Shown here: piece after piece, positions 1-8,068 of the stretch | How the letters are laid out: every line of letters starts with the position of its first letter | How positions within the stretch are numbered: position 1 is the stretch's first letter | Origin: Chryseobacterium sp. ON_d1 | Lineage (GTDB): Bacteria; Bacteroidota; Bacteroidia; Flavobacteriales; Weeksellaceae | Length of the DNA: 64,000 bases | Assembly: GCF_006829085.1 (NCBI RefSeq) | Contig: NZ_BJTC01000015.1 | Coordinates: 1 to 64,000, forward strand | Direction of reading: 5' to 3' | Program-made: the position numbers and the translations under genes | Notes under the pieces: generated by a model | Databases searched by the model: none | What the model saw: the letters and a program-made list of their open reading frames with translations, nothing else | Told to the model about the DNA's origin: nothing

Positions 1-1152
1 GGTATCTCCCCGGCCCTGTACATATATAAAGCTGATTTTCCCTTTGCCTACGATTTCAATATCCTTTAAAGAGCGAACAGCTGTATTCGTTGACGCTGTA
101 TTTATTTCCTGCATAGCAGGAATCTCTGCGTCAAACTGTATTCTCACAGGTTCACTGACAATATCATCATCCGGAAACTTTTTACTTCTGTCAATTTGGG
201 AATACTCCGTATAAAATACCTGTTGGGAAGGGTAATAGCTGAATGTAACAAGGTCAGCATCTGATGAACTGCGTATTTTGCTTAAGTGAAAGGCCGAATT
301 AATATCTCCTAAATTAGATACATTGGTATTAATATTTCCGGAAAATCCTGTTTTATTGGAAAGCGTTGTTCGTACGGATTTTTCAGGAACATCAAAAGAA
401 TATTTATTGCCCTGCTCATCAATGATCAGAAATGCTACGGCCTCAAGGCTGTTTGAAGGACTGGTGGCACTAATGGTAATTTTCAAATTATTTTTATCCA
501 GTTTCTCAGCATACAACTGATTGTTGGAGTCTTTTTTAACAATAAACCTCCCGGTGTATCCCATGAAGTTATATTGATACAGATCATATTCTGTATCAAA
601 TCTGTTTAAAAATAAACCCTCATAAAACAGTTTTCTAAATTGAACATTACCCGGATCTATGCCGACTCCTGTTTCCTGAGCATCCAGATATTTCCGGCTG
701 TAGTTCTTATCTGTAAAGTTTGAAGTAAACTCATCAAACAAAATACCTATAGTTGCCTGTCCTCCGTAAGAAGCCAATACAGCCTGATCATCAGGAGTAC
801 CTCTTACCGTTCTGGTAATACTTCCCCCGGCAAACAGACTCCATCCCAAACCGACTTCCCCGGACTTATCATCAGGCCTGGCATTTGAAGGATGATAATT
901 TAAGGAAACATTCATAGAAATTTCAGCATCATGGGTTGGGATCCCCGCAAGTGGAACTTTAATATCCGGGATTCCTGTATAATAGCTTACAGGAACTTCC
1001 TCAAATTTCATTAAATTATTTGCAGTGGGAGCAGCCGGATAGATTTGTTTTATATTATCCATAGGACTGCTTACTGAACCAGGAGCAGGAGTTGTTTGGG
1101 ATTGAAAAAGTTGTGCTGCCAGTAAAGGCAGTAATAAGTATGATCTTTTCAT
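1..1152 (-). CDS. RHS/SpvB-like repeat protein, N-terminal part (runs off the window)
   Basis: I read this frame directly: ATG at 1152 and no stop to base 1, so at least 384 residues are present and the C-terminus lies outside. It opens with a signal peptide (MKRSYLLLPLLAAQLFQSQ) and continues with the Bacteroidota RHS-type N-terminal pattern: NNLMKFEEVPVSYYTGIPDI (about residues 44-63), VSLNYHPSNARP, GLGWSLFAGGSITR. Such proteins normally carry YD/RHS repeats and a variable C-terminal, sometimes toxic, domain; that part cannot be seen here. It lies 8 bp downstream of the T9SS gene at 1161-2771, so the two probably share a transcript. Family assignment rests on remembered motif patterns. Confidence 0.7.
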   Translation of the reverse strand, partial: MKRSYLLLPLLAAQLFQSQTTPAPGSVSSPMDNIKQIYPAAPTANNLMKFEEVPVSYYTGIPDIKVPLAGIPTHDAEISMNVSLNYHPSNARPDDKSGEVGLGWSLFAGGSITRTVRGTPDDQAVLASYGGQATIGILFDEFTSNFTDKNYSRKYLDAQETGVGIDPGNVQFRKLFYEGLFLNRFDTEYDLYQYNFMGYTGRFIVKKDSNNQLYAEKLDKNNLKITISATSPSNSLEAVAFLIIDEQGNKYSFDVPEKSVRTTLSNKTGFSGNINTNVSNLGDINSAFHLSKIRSSSDADLVTFSYYPSQQVFYTEYSQIDRSKKFPDDDIVSEPVRIQFDAEIPAMQEINTASTNTAVRSLKDIEIVGKGKISFIYVQGRGDT

Positions 1153-1160
1153 TATCTGTG

Positions 1161-2771
1161 TTATTTCTTTATCAGTTTAGCATTTGCCGTTTTACCTGTA
1201 TCCGTTTTTACCGTCACCAGATAAGCTCCCTGAATAAGCGCCTGGGTATTGATTTTGGTGACTTTGTTTTTCGTAGTAAGATTTTGAAGCTGTCTTCCGC
1301 TCATGTCGTAGAGGAGAATTTCTGCATCCTTAAAGTTAAATCCAACTTCTACGTAAGCATAATCAGATACTGGATTCGGATAGATCTTAATATTATATTT
1401 TTCAATCAATTGGTCAACCTGTTTATCTCCCAGCTTTACAATCTTCCAGTTTTCTTTACCCAATTCTTCTGCGCTGGTTCCTGCCAGAATAATAGAGCCG
1501 TCTTTGTTCAGCTTTAAATCAGAAAGTCTCTCTTCCTTCTTTCTGGATTCTCCTTTCACATGTTTTCTCCACTGCTCATTTCCATTCTGATTCAGATACA
1601 TCATCCAGAAGGTTTCATCATCATTTTCTATTCTTCCTTCTGCCTGGGTATAACCGCCTAATAGAATTCCTTTGGAAGATTGATCATCTGCTGAATGAAG
1701 AACACTCATTCCAATAAGAATATCTCTATTTTTGAAATTGTAGGATTTCTGCCACTGTTCATCGCCTCTGTCATTTAAAGAAATTAACCATAGGTCTGTT
1801 CCTTCTTCTAATCCTACCGTTTTATTCCCTGATCTTTCTGATCTGGATTCTCCACCGATAATGAATCCGGTTGACGTTAATGCAAGGGTTCTGATATGAT
1901 CATCACCTTTGCCTCCGAAGTTCTTTTCCCATTCCACTTTTCCGTTTTTATCCAGCTTTACGATCCAGTAGTCGCCTTCGCCAAAGTTGTCGCTTTGTTT
2001 TTGTACCGTTGTCAGATGCCGGGTATCGGATGTATTTTGAGGACTTTGTACATTATGCATTTTACTTTGTACAGCTGAACTTCTTGAATACATTCCGAGT
2101 AAGGCTCCGCCGTCTTTCGTTGGAATCATCTTCTCCATCTCATCTAAACCTTTTCCTCCTAAAATAAGCTGTGAAAGTTCTTTTCCGTCTTTGTCCAGTT
2201 TTGTAATCAAGACATCCTTGGAGCCGTAGCCTTTTGCAGCATTTTGTACGTTACCTGCAACAAAGAATCCTTGATCTGTAGTCTGAATAACCGCTCTGGC
2301 TTCTTCATCTGAAGAACTGCCTAAGGTCTTCTGCCATAATTCGTCCCCAAATTCATTGATCCTGATCAGCCAGATATCAGATCCTCCTTTGGAATCTTCT
2401 TTTTTATCCAGCCCTTTCCCTGAATAAGAAGTTCCTGCCAGAAGAAATCCTCCGTCCTGTGTGGTAACAGTGGCTGACAGATAATCATGATTTTGTCCTG
2501 AGAAGTATTTTTCCCAGACTTGTTCACCCTGCTGATTCAGCTTGACCAGATGAAAATCATAACCGTTGTTCTGCTTACTTCCAGTCTCCAGCTTTCCGCT
2601 TCCTGACTGTATCGAACTTCCTGTAATTAAATATTGCTGATCGATGGTTGTGGTGATCTGGCTCAGGAAATCCTGGGTAGAGGATCTGATGTCTTTCTGC
2701 CATATCACTTCCTGGGCTGATGTGCCCAGATAAGCGCATAAGGTGAGCGCTCCGAGATAGATTTTTTTCAT
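1161..2771 (-). CDS. T9SS type A sorting-domain protein with repeated beta-blade units
   Basis: A 536-residue secreted protein. Signal peptide MKKIYLGALTLCAYLGTSAQ. Residues about 20-450 are seven or eight repeats of a blade-like unit (GGFLLAGTSYS, DIWLIRINEFGDELWQKTLG, DYWIVKLDKNGKVEWEKNFG), typical of Bacteroidota propeller-like proteins. The last about 80 residues are a type A T9SS C-terminal domain (IKIYPNPVSDYAYVEV, LYDMSGRQLQNL, GAYLVTV, ending KLIKK), so export to the cell surface or medium is expected. It is the first gene of a probable pair with the RHS-like gene; pairing suggests a surface or antagonism role, which is inference. No catalytic motif is visible. Confidence 0.85.
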   Translation of the reverse strand: MKKIYLGALTLCAYLGTSAQEVIWQKDIRSSTQDFLSQITTTIDQQYLITGSSIQSGSGKLETGSKQNNGYDFHLVKLNQQGEQVWEKYFSGQNHDYLSATVTTQDGGFLLAGTSYSGKGLDKKEDSKGGSDIWLIRINEFGDELWQKTLGSSSDEEARAVIQTTDQGFFVAGNVQNAAKGYGSKDVLITKLDKDGKELSQLILGGKGLDEMEKMIPTKDGGALLGMYSRSSAVQSKMHNVQSPQNTSDTRHLTTVQKQSDNFGEGDYWIVKLDKNGKVEWEKNFGGKGDDHIRTLALTSTGFIIGGESRSERSGNKTVGLEEGTDLWLISLNDRGDEQWQKSYNFKNRDILIGMSVLHSADDQSSKGILLGGYTQAEGRIENDDETFWMMYLNQNGNEQWRKHVKGESRKKEERLSDLKLNKDGSIILAGTSAEELGKENWKIVKLGDKQVDQLIEKYNIKIYPNPVSDYAYVEVGFNFKDAEILLYDMSGRQLQNLTTKNKVTKINTQALIQGAYLVTVKTDTGKTANAKLIKK

Positions 2772-2878
2772 TCCCGTGTTTTTTAAGTTAACATTGTTTA
2801 TAGTGACAGATCATGGTTAAAATCCAATTCTCTTATAATATGCTAAGAATCAGAGATCTTTATAGTGTAAAAATATTT

Positions 2879-2912
2879 CAAAACTATTCAAAATAATATT
2901 CTTTTAAGGCAA
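2879..2912 (-). promoter_or_regulatory. Candidate promoter for the 2771 gene
   Basis: On the minus strand TAGTTTTG (2879-2886) fits the Bacteroidota -7 consensus TAnnTTTG, with a TTG (2910-2912) 23 bases upstream. It implies a leader of about 100 nt before the ATG at 2771. The spacing is at the long end, so this is tentative. Confidence 0.35.
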
Positions 2913-2923
2913 AAAATATTGTA

Positions 2924-2945
2924 TTTCAATGTGTACACATTGAAA
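2924..2945. repeat. Perfect 22-bp palindrome, operator-like
   Basis: The left half TTTCAATGTGT is followed immediately by its exact reverse complement, with no spacer. It sits 12 bp beyond the -33-like TTG of the candidate T9SS-gene promoter. With no loop and no following T-run it looks like a dimer-binding operator more than a terminator. The protein that might bind is unknown. Confidence 0.5.
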
Positions 2946-3300
2946 CTCCTATTTGTACATATTAAATTGATTTTGAATATTTTAAAAGTAACTGAAGAAT
3001 ATCCTCCGAATGAATATAATTGAATAAAAATTTCATAGTTATTGTTTTTTTAGCCATAATTTGACTACGTTATAAAACTTTGCAAATTTAACGTTTTTTA
3101 ACATATTTTGATAAATATGACTTTGATTTAATGCAAAAGTAACTCCCTGACGCGACAGAATGTGACGCATTTCAATAAAATTCAACCAGAAAATTCAACT
3201 TCAAATATGAAATTATCACACAAAAGTTCGCTATTTTCATGATCTTTTAAACAATAAAGCACTTTCCCTATTCAATATTTAACCATTTCATGCCTAACTA

Positions 3301-3331
3301 TTGCAATGCTTTGTTTTTATGAATATGTTTA
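3301..3331 (+). promoter_or_regulatory. Promoter of the helix-hairpin-helix gene
   Basis: TTG (3301-3303), 20 bases, then TATGTTTA (3324-3331), a 7 of 8 match to TAnnTTTG. The element ends 4 bases before the ATG at 3336, so the transcript would begin at or next to the start codon. This also argues against the upstream in-frame ATG at 3306. Confidence 0.45.
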
Positions 3332-3335
3332 CTGG

Positions 3336-4595
3336 ATGATGAGAAAAAACTATTACCGGAAATTGGCATTTATAGTCACATTGCTGACTGTTTTGCTTGC
3401 CTATCAGAAATATACGAGCAGGGAAAAAGAACCTTTCCCTGAAGTTACATTCATTGCAGATGCTTCAGTACCTGTCAGCCTTTCAGATTTTGATCCCAAT
3501 GTACTGAGTAAGGAGCAATGGCAGAAACTCGGATTTTCAGAGAAACAAAGCATCACCATTCTTAAGTATAAGGATATTGTAGGTGGGAAATTCACTTCAA
3601 AAGAGCAGCTTAAAAAATGTTATGCCATTTCCCAGGAGAAATTCAGTGAACTGGCCTCTTTCATTCTACTTCCTGAAAGAACGGGAGGAGATCATCCAAA
3701 GGAGACTGATCTTTTTAAAAAGAAAAAAATTACGATTTCAGGAGCTTTCAATCCTGATCAGTTTTCTGTAAGCGACTGGATCAAAATGGGTTTCAGTGAA
3801 AAACAGGCAGCGGCTATTTTAAAATATAAAAATTACCTGGGCGGAAGTTTCATCAGTAAAGAAAAATTTAAAGAATGTTTTATTATTTCACCGGAAAATT
3901 ACAGCAAAATTGAACCTTATCTTTTATTGCCTGCAAAGACCCCCGAAAATTTTAGAAATTCAGCAAAGAACACTCCTAAAACAACGATTCAATATCATTA
4001 TTTTGATCCCAATCAGTTGGATACAGAAGGCTGGAAAGCACTTGGATTCTCAGAAAAACAGGCTGTTATCATCATCAATTACCGGGACCGGAATTTACGG
4101 GGAAGTTTTAAAAGCATAGATGATCTTCAGAAATGTTTTGTGATTTCTGCTGAAAAATTCCAGGAAATGAAGCCTTATATTAAACTTCAGGAACGGCAGC
4201 AGGAAAAAACGGATTTTTCAAAAACAGATCTTAATGTCATTACGTTCAAACAGCTTACAGAATTCGGACTGGATGAAAGAAGTGCCGGTTCAATCATTGG
4301 TTTCAGAAAGAAGCTGGGAGGTTTTGTCAACAAACAGCAAATCTTAACGACTTATCATATTGATCAGGATCTTGTTCAAAAACTGATTTCAATAGCCCCT
4401 CTGAACGCCTCAGATGTTCCCAGGTATTCATTAGTGGATGCTCCCGAGGAATGGCTTAAAAACCATCCCTACTTTAAATATTCTGCGGACAAAATTATTT
4501 TCTACAGAATCAGTTATCCTGATGATAAAAAAATATGGAAATTTTTAAAGTTGAAACCCGAGTACGAAGAAAAAATGAGATTGTACATAAAATAA
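3336..4595 (+). CDS. Membrane-anchored protein with repeated ComEA-like helix-hairpin-helix units
   Basis: About 419 residues from the ATG at 3336 (3339 is also possible). One N-terminal membrane segment (YYRKLAFIVTLLTVLLAYQK) is followed by four similar 60-residue units starting near residues 53, 138, 222 and 297; the first three share GFSEKQ..xILKYKxxxGGxFxSKEx..KCxxIS. A fifth degenerate unit (EEWLKNHPYFKYSADKIIFYR) ends the protein. The pattern is that of the helix-hairpin-helix (ComEA-type) DNA-binding fold, but most relatives have one or two copies. The topology places the units outside the cytoplasm, as for DNA-uptake ComEA; a DNA-uptake role is inference. No com genes flank it. Confidence 0.75.
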   Translation: MMRKNYYRKLAFIVTLLTVLLAYQKYTSREKEPFPEVTFIADASVPVSLSDFDPNVLSKEQWQKLGFSEKQSITILKYKDIVGGKFTSKEQLKKCYAISQEKFSELASFILLPERTGGDHPKETDLFKKKKITISGAFNPDQFSVSDWIKMGFSEKQAAAILKYKNYLGGSFISKEKFKECFIISPENYSKIEPYLLLPAKTPENFRNSAKNTPKTTIQYHYFDPNQLDTEGWKALGFSEKQAVIIINYRDRNLRGSFKSIDDLQKCFVISAEKFQEMKPYIKLQERQQEKTDFSKTDLNVITFKQLTEFGLDERSAGSIIGFRKKLGGFVNKQQILTTYHIDQDLVQKLISIAPLNASDVPRYSLVDAPEEWLKNHPYFKYSADKIIFYRISYPDDKKIWKFLKLKPEYEEKMRLYIK

Positions 4596-4601
4596 AAAGA
4601 A

Positions 4602-4640
4602 ACATTCTCAAAAGTCAAATAATTCGGCGTTTGAGAATGT
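4602..4640. terminator. Hairpin between convergent genes
   Basis: Arms ACATTCTCAAA (4602-4612) and TTTGAGAATGT (4630-4640) pair over 11 bp around a 17-base loop. It sits between two convergent stop codons and could serve both strands; the T-run is weak. Confidence 0.6.
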
Positions 4641-4671
4641 CTCTTGATCATTTAAAACTCTATTTTAAATT

Positions 4672-5895
4672 TTAGTGATGCATATAACTGCTGGGACCAT
4701 TGGTGCCTTCAATTGATTCCGGCAGGATTCCGTATTGATTGCGTAAATCCACTGTCCCCAGCTTTTTTCCTGTATTAATATCAATGACGCTGATGGTTCC
4801 CGAGTTTAGATTGGGAAGATCCAATAAGTTGTTCTGTACAGCAACCACCTCTTTTCCTGATTTCGTTTTAAAGAAGACCATATGGTGTGCGCCTCTATCA
4901 GCTTCAAAAGTCTTCAAAAGCTTTAACTGGGGAAGATTGCTGATGTCAAAAACAAGTACTTTTCCAGGGTCTGCAAAACTTACATAGAGCTTGTTGGAAT
5001 CGTCAATATACATTTCAAGGGCCCAGCCTAATCCTTTTGTACTTCCGTCAAAGATTTTGGTAAAAGCATCGTATTTTTTGGTCGTAGTATTGTATGGAGC
5101 CATCCAGATATCACCACCAAGCATTGTTGTAGCAAGTGCATACTGCGGAAATTTCCCACGCAGCAGTAAAACTTCGACGGGAGCAGATAAATCCGTTGGT
5201 GAATCTGCTACCTGATAGGTTTCCTTTATTTCATAGGTATTAAGGTCTAATAATGTACAGGTATTACCCATCCCGGTGGTAAGATCCGGGTGGATGGTGG
5301 AGGTTACCATCACCAATCCTTTTTCCTCGTTCACTGAAATACCATGCGGATACATGATAAACTTGTTGGGATTGGCCTGAATGGGAGATTTAATCGTTTT
5401 GACAAGCTGATTATTATTCGCATTAAAAACCCCTACACTGCCGTCTTTCGGACCGCCTGCCCCACCCATAAAGGTCATGAAGTATCTTCCGTCATTCGTA
5501 AAAAATAAATTTTCACCTACCGTATTCTCTCCCGTATCAATGGGAGTTGCACTTATTAATTGAGGTTGTCCGTTTTGATCTTTTCCTGTTTTTATTTCAT
5601 AAAGATAGCTGCCTCCCAAAGCGGTGGTGAACATCTTTTTTGCATTCTGATTGTAATAGATATGATGGGGCAATACACCAATACCCAATTCAAGTCTGCT
5701 GCTGATATTTCCGAAATTCGGGGCTTCGGGATCCAGTTCAATAACGGCCATTCCGTCTGATGCTCCTTTTAAACTTCTGTAATCAATGTAAAACGACGTA
5801 TCATGGGGATGGTCGGGATTATGGTTCTCATTTAGGCAACTTGTAAAAAGTGCCAAAATAGCAAGAAAGGGAACTGAATTAAATTTTAATTTCAT
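4672..5895 (-). CDS. Secreted lipoprotein with a YncE/selenium-binding-protein-like beta-propeller
   Basis: A 407-residue protein. The start MKLKFNSVPFLAILALFTSC shows a lipobox with Cys20, so it is probably lipid-anchored. The body has propeller-like blades: GSYLYEIKTGK, GSVGVFNANNNQLVKTI, NTCTLLDLNTYEIKETY, KVLVFDISNLPQLKLLK, GTISVIDINTGKKLGTVDL. Histidines in LPHHIYY, YPHGIS, RGAHHMVF and the C-terminal SSYMHH could bind metal, as in selenium-binding and methanethiol-oxidase-like propellers, but that is inference. It stands alone, convergent with the helix-hairpin-helix gene. Function unknown. Confidence 0.7.
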   Translation of the reverse strand: MKLKFNSVPFLAILALFTSCLNENHNPDHPHDTSFYIDYRSLKGASDGMAVIELDPEAPNFGNISSRLELGIGVLPHHIYYNQNAKKMFTTALGGSYLYEIKTGKDQNGQPQLISATPIDTGENTVGENLFFTNDGRYFMTFMGGAGGPKDGSVGVFNANNNQLVKTIKSPIQANPNKFIMYPHGISVNEEKGLVMVTSTIHPDLTTGMGNTCTLLDLNTYEIKETYQVADSPTDLSAPVEVLLLRGKFPQYALATTMLGGDIWMAPYNTTTKKYDAFTKIFDGSTKGLGWALEMYIDDSNKLYVSFADPGKVLVFDISNLPQLKLLKTFEADRGAHHMVFFKTKSGKEVVAVQNNLLDLPNLNSGTISVIDINTGKKLGTVDLRNQYGILPESIEGTNGPSSYMHH

Positions 5896-6004
5896 GATTT
5901 CTGATTATGGTTGTTAGTATCATAAATATAAAATATTTTCAATGAAAAATAAAATATATTACACCAATATGTGAAAAATCATTAATAATAGATATAGAAA
6001 TAAG

Positions 6005-6026
6005 TTTCAGGTCCTATTACCTGAAA
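6005..6026 (-). terminator. Terminator of the rluF operon
   Basis: TTTCAGGT (6005-6012) pairs with ACCTGAAA (6019-6026) around a 6-base loop, just downstream of the rluF stop; the T-run on the minus strand is modest. Confidence 0.55.
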
Positions 6027-6052
6027 AGATGAAATTAAAAAATTAAAAAATT

Positions 6053-6775
6053 TTAGTCAAAGGTTTTGCTGGAATCAGCGAGCAAAGAATTTAAGGTATG
6101 AAGCTCCTCATCGGTCAGATCTCTCCATTTTCCGATCGGGAGATCGAGCTTAATATTCATGATACGGATCCGTTTCAGTTTTTTGACTTCATATCCGAGA
6201 TATTCACACATTCTTCGGATCTGTCTGTTGAGCCCCTGGGTAAGAATAATTCTGAAATTCATTTCGTCAATCTTCTCAACTTCACATTTTCTGGTCACCG
6301 TATCAAGAATTGGAACCCCGTTTCTCATTTTTTCCAGGAACTTTGGAGTAATCGGTTTATCTACGCGGACAAGATATTCCTTTTCGTGGTTATTACGGGC
6401 TCTCAGAATCTTATTGACTATATCACCATCGCTCGTCAGAAGGATAAGTCCTTCACTGGGTTTATCCAGTCTGCCGATAGGAAAAATTCTTTTCGGGTGG
6501 TTGATGTAGTCTACAATATTATTTCTTTCACGCTTTGTATCCGTAGTACAGACAATTCCTACGGGTTTATTAAAAACAATGTATACAGGTTTTTCCTGAG
6601 GTTCTCTGATTGGCTTTCCGTCTACTTCTACAAGATCTTCATCTGAAACTTTTGTACCCAATTCAGGAATTTTACCGTTTATTTTGATTCTTCCTTCTTC
6701 CAGAAGCTTATCTGCCGCCCTTCTTGAGCAGTACCCTACTTCTGATAAATATTTATTGATACGCGTCTTTTCCAT
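6053..6775 (-). CDS. rluF: 23S rRNA pseudouridine synthase, RluF type
   Basis: A 240-residue enzyme isomerising uridine to pseudouridine in 23S rRNA. It has an N-terminal S4 RNA-binding domain (residues 1-50, RINKYLSEVGYCSRRAADKL) and the RsuA/RluB/RluE/RluF catalytic domain: VFNKPVGIVCTT (67-78), IGRLDKPSEGL with catalytic Asp104, and NRQIRRMCEYLGYEVKKLKR near the C-terminus. The short linker and the YEVKKLKRIRIMNI ending fit RluF (U2604) better than RluB, though exact site specificity is inferred. Its ATG overlaps the stop of the upstream gene by one base (TAATG), indicating translational coupling. Confidence 0.85.
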   Translation of the reverse strand: MEKTRINKYLSEVGYCSRRAADKLLEEGRIKINGKIPELGTKVSDEDLVEVDGKPIREPQEKPVYIVFNKPVGIVCTTDTKRERNNIVDYINHPKRIFPIGRLDKPSEGLILLTSDGDIVNKILRARNNHEKEYLVRVDKPITPKFLEKMRNGVPILDTVTRKCEVEKIDEMNFRIILTQGLNRQIRRMCEYLGYEVKKLKRIRIMNIKLDLPIGKWRDLTDEELHTLNSLLADSSKTFD

Positions 6776-7353
6776 TAGTCTATTCCGTAACCGGTATAAT
6801 TTTTATTGCTGAAAATAGTAATTCCATAGCTTAAGCCTATAAAAAAACCATCAGCTCCTTCTTTAAGTTTATGTGATTCAAAAACAATTCCTCCTTCCTG
6901 ACTTAACCTTTTTGAATAGGAAACCTGCATTCCCAGTCTGGCTCCCCAGAATTCTGTATCTGAAATTGCAGAATGATTAAGCTGCTTTCCATAGTTAATA
7001 TCAATATAAAATGGCCGGTCTCCGGGAGAAAAAATAATCTTTGGCTGGATAACCCAATAGATCAGATGGTAATTATCCTGAATAAAGCTATACTTCAATC
7101 CTGTTCCCAGTGCAAAGTTAGGAAGAAAATTATATCCTCCTATAGCAGTGATCCCATAAGTCAGATTTCCCAGTAATGATCTTTTCTCAATATACTGCGA
7201 ATTGCTGGTCTGATTCTTCTTATTGATATTAAACCCTACATTAAGCGAAGGATTAAAATAAAAATCCATTTTTGATTTTCCTGTTTCTGTTTCCTGAGAA
7301 AAGGTGTTGATAAAAAACGCGATCAATAAGAAAAAGGATAATTTTATTTTCAT
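6775..7353 (-). CDS. Small outer-membrane beta-barrel-like protein
   Basis: A 192-residue protein with signal peptide MKIKLSFFLLIAFFINTFSQ. Alternating hydrophobic strands with aromatic girdles (YGITAIGGYNFLPNFALGTGLKYSF, FIGLSYGITIFSNKNYTGYGID) suggest an 8-stranded outer-membrane barrel. It is embedded between two pseudouridine synthase genes and overlaps both: 4 bp with truB upstream (ATGA) and 1 bp with rluF downstream. Exact function is unknown; the tight overlaps look like operon packing rather than a role in RNA modification. Confidence 0.65.
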   Translation of the reverse strand: MKIKLSFFLLIAFFINTFSQETETGKSKMDFYFNPSLNVGFNINKKNQTSNSQYIEKRSLLGNLTYGITAIGGYNFLPNFALGTGLKYSFIQDNYHLIYWVIQPKIIFSPGDRPFYIDINYGKQLNHSAISDTEFWGARLGMQVSYSKRLSQEGGIVFESHKLKEGADGFFIGLSYGITIFSNKNYTGYGID

Positions 7354-8048
7354 AGGCTTTCGAATCTGTAATCGTTATTCAGGAACTGATCTGTAGCATC
7401 TTCAACCGCATAATCACCAATCTTGGTACGCCTTAACTGTGTCAGATAAGCGCCCACTCCCAGTTCCTGCCCGATATCATGAGCCAGACTTCTGATATAC
7501 GTTCCTTTTGAACAGCCTACGATAAAACTTACAAGAGGAAAATCTATTCTAATATCTTTCATATAATGAATGGTGGTTTTTCTTGCCTTCATTTCCACTT
7601 CTTCCCCTGCTCTTGCAAGATTGTATGCTCTTTCACCATCAATTTTAATGGCTGAATATACGGGGGGCTTCTGTTCGATTTCTCCTACAAATTTTCCCAG
7701 AACGTCTTTTACCTGTTCTTCCGTAATATGAGAAATATCCTGCTGAAGAATTTCAGGTTTTTCTGTATCGTAGGATTCCGTTTGTACACCAAGCTTGATT
7801 TCAGTCCAGTATTCCTTGGGAGCGTCCTGGATCTCAGGAATTTTCTTTGTAAATTTACCGCAGCAGACAATCAAAAGGCCGGTTGCTCTGGGATCCAAGG
7901 TTCCTGCGTGTCCTATTTTAAATTTTTTAGGAAGATCAAATTCTCTTTTAAGCTTATATTTCATTTTATTGACAGCCTGGAAGGAAGTCCAGTCCAAAGG
8001 CTTATCCAATAAAAAAATGTATCCTGATTTCAGTTCTTCAGCAGTCAT
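7350..8048 (-). CDS. truB: tRNA pseudouridine(55) synthase TruB
   Basis: A 232-residue enzyme making pseudouridine 55 in the tRNA T loop. The signature GHAGTLDPRATGLL is at residues 46-59, with catalytic Asp52; DKPLDWTSFQAVNK (15-28), KPPVYSAIKIDGERAYNLAR and GTYIRSLAHDIGQ are the other family motifs. The C-terminal PUA extension found in many TruB proteins is very short here, as is usual in Bacteroidota. It lies 20 bp downstream of uppP and overlaps the next gene by 4 bp, inside the ftsX-to-rluF operon. Confidence 0.95.
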   Translation of the reverse strand: MTAEELKSGYIFLLDKPLDWTSFQAVNKMKYKLKREFDLPKKFKIGHAGTLDPRATGLLIVCCGKFTKKIPEIQDAPKEYWTEIKLGVQTESYDTEKPEILQQDISHITEEQVKDVLGKFVGEIEQKPPVYSAIKIDGERAYNLARAGEEVEMKARKTTIHYMKDIRIDFPLVSFIVGCSKGTYIRSLAHDIGQELGVGAYLTQLRRTKIGDYAVEDATDQFLNNDYRFESL

Positions 8049-8068
8049 GAATAGTATAGTATAATTTC

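Larger units (their letters stand above)
2772..3300. other. Long AT-rich intergenic region between divergent genes
   Basis: About 530 bases with no convincing ORF. It holds the probable promoter of the minus-strand T9SS gene (2879-2912), a perfect palindrome (2924-2945), and, at its right edge, the promoter of the helix-hairpin-helix gene. I see nothing else recognisable. Confidence 0.5.
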
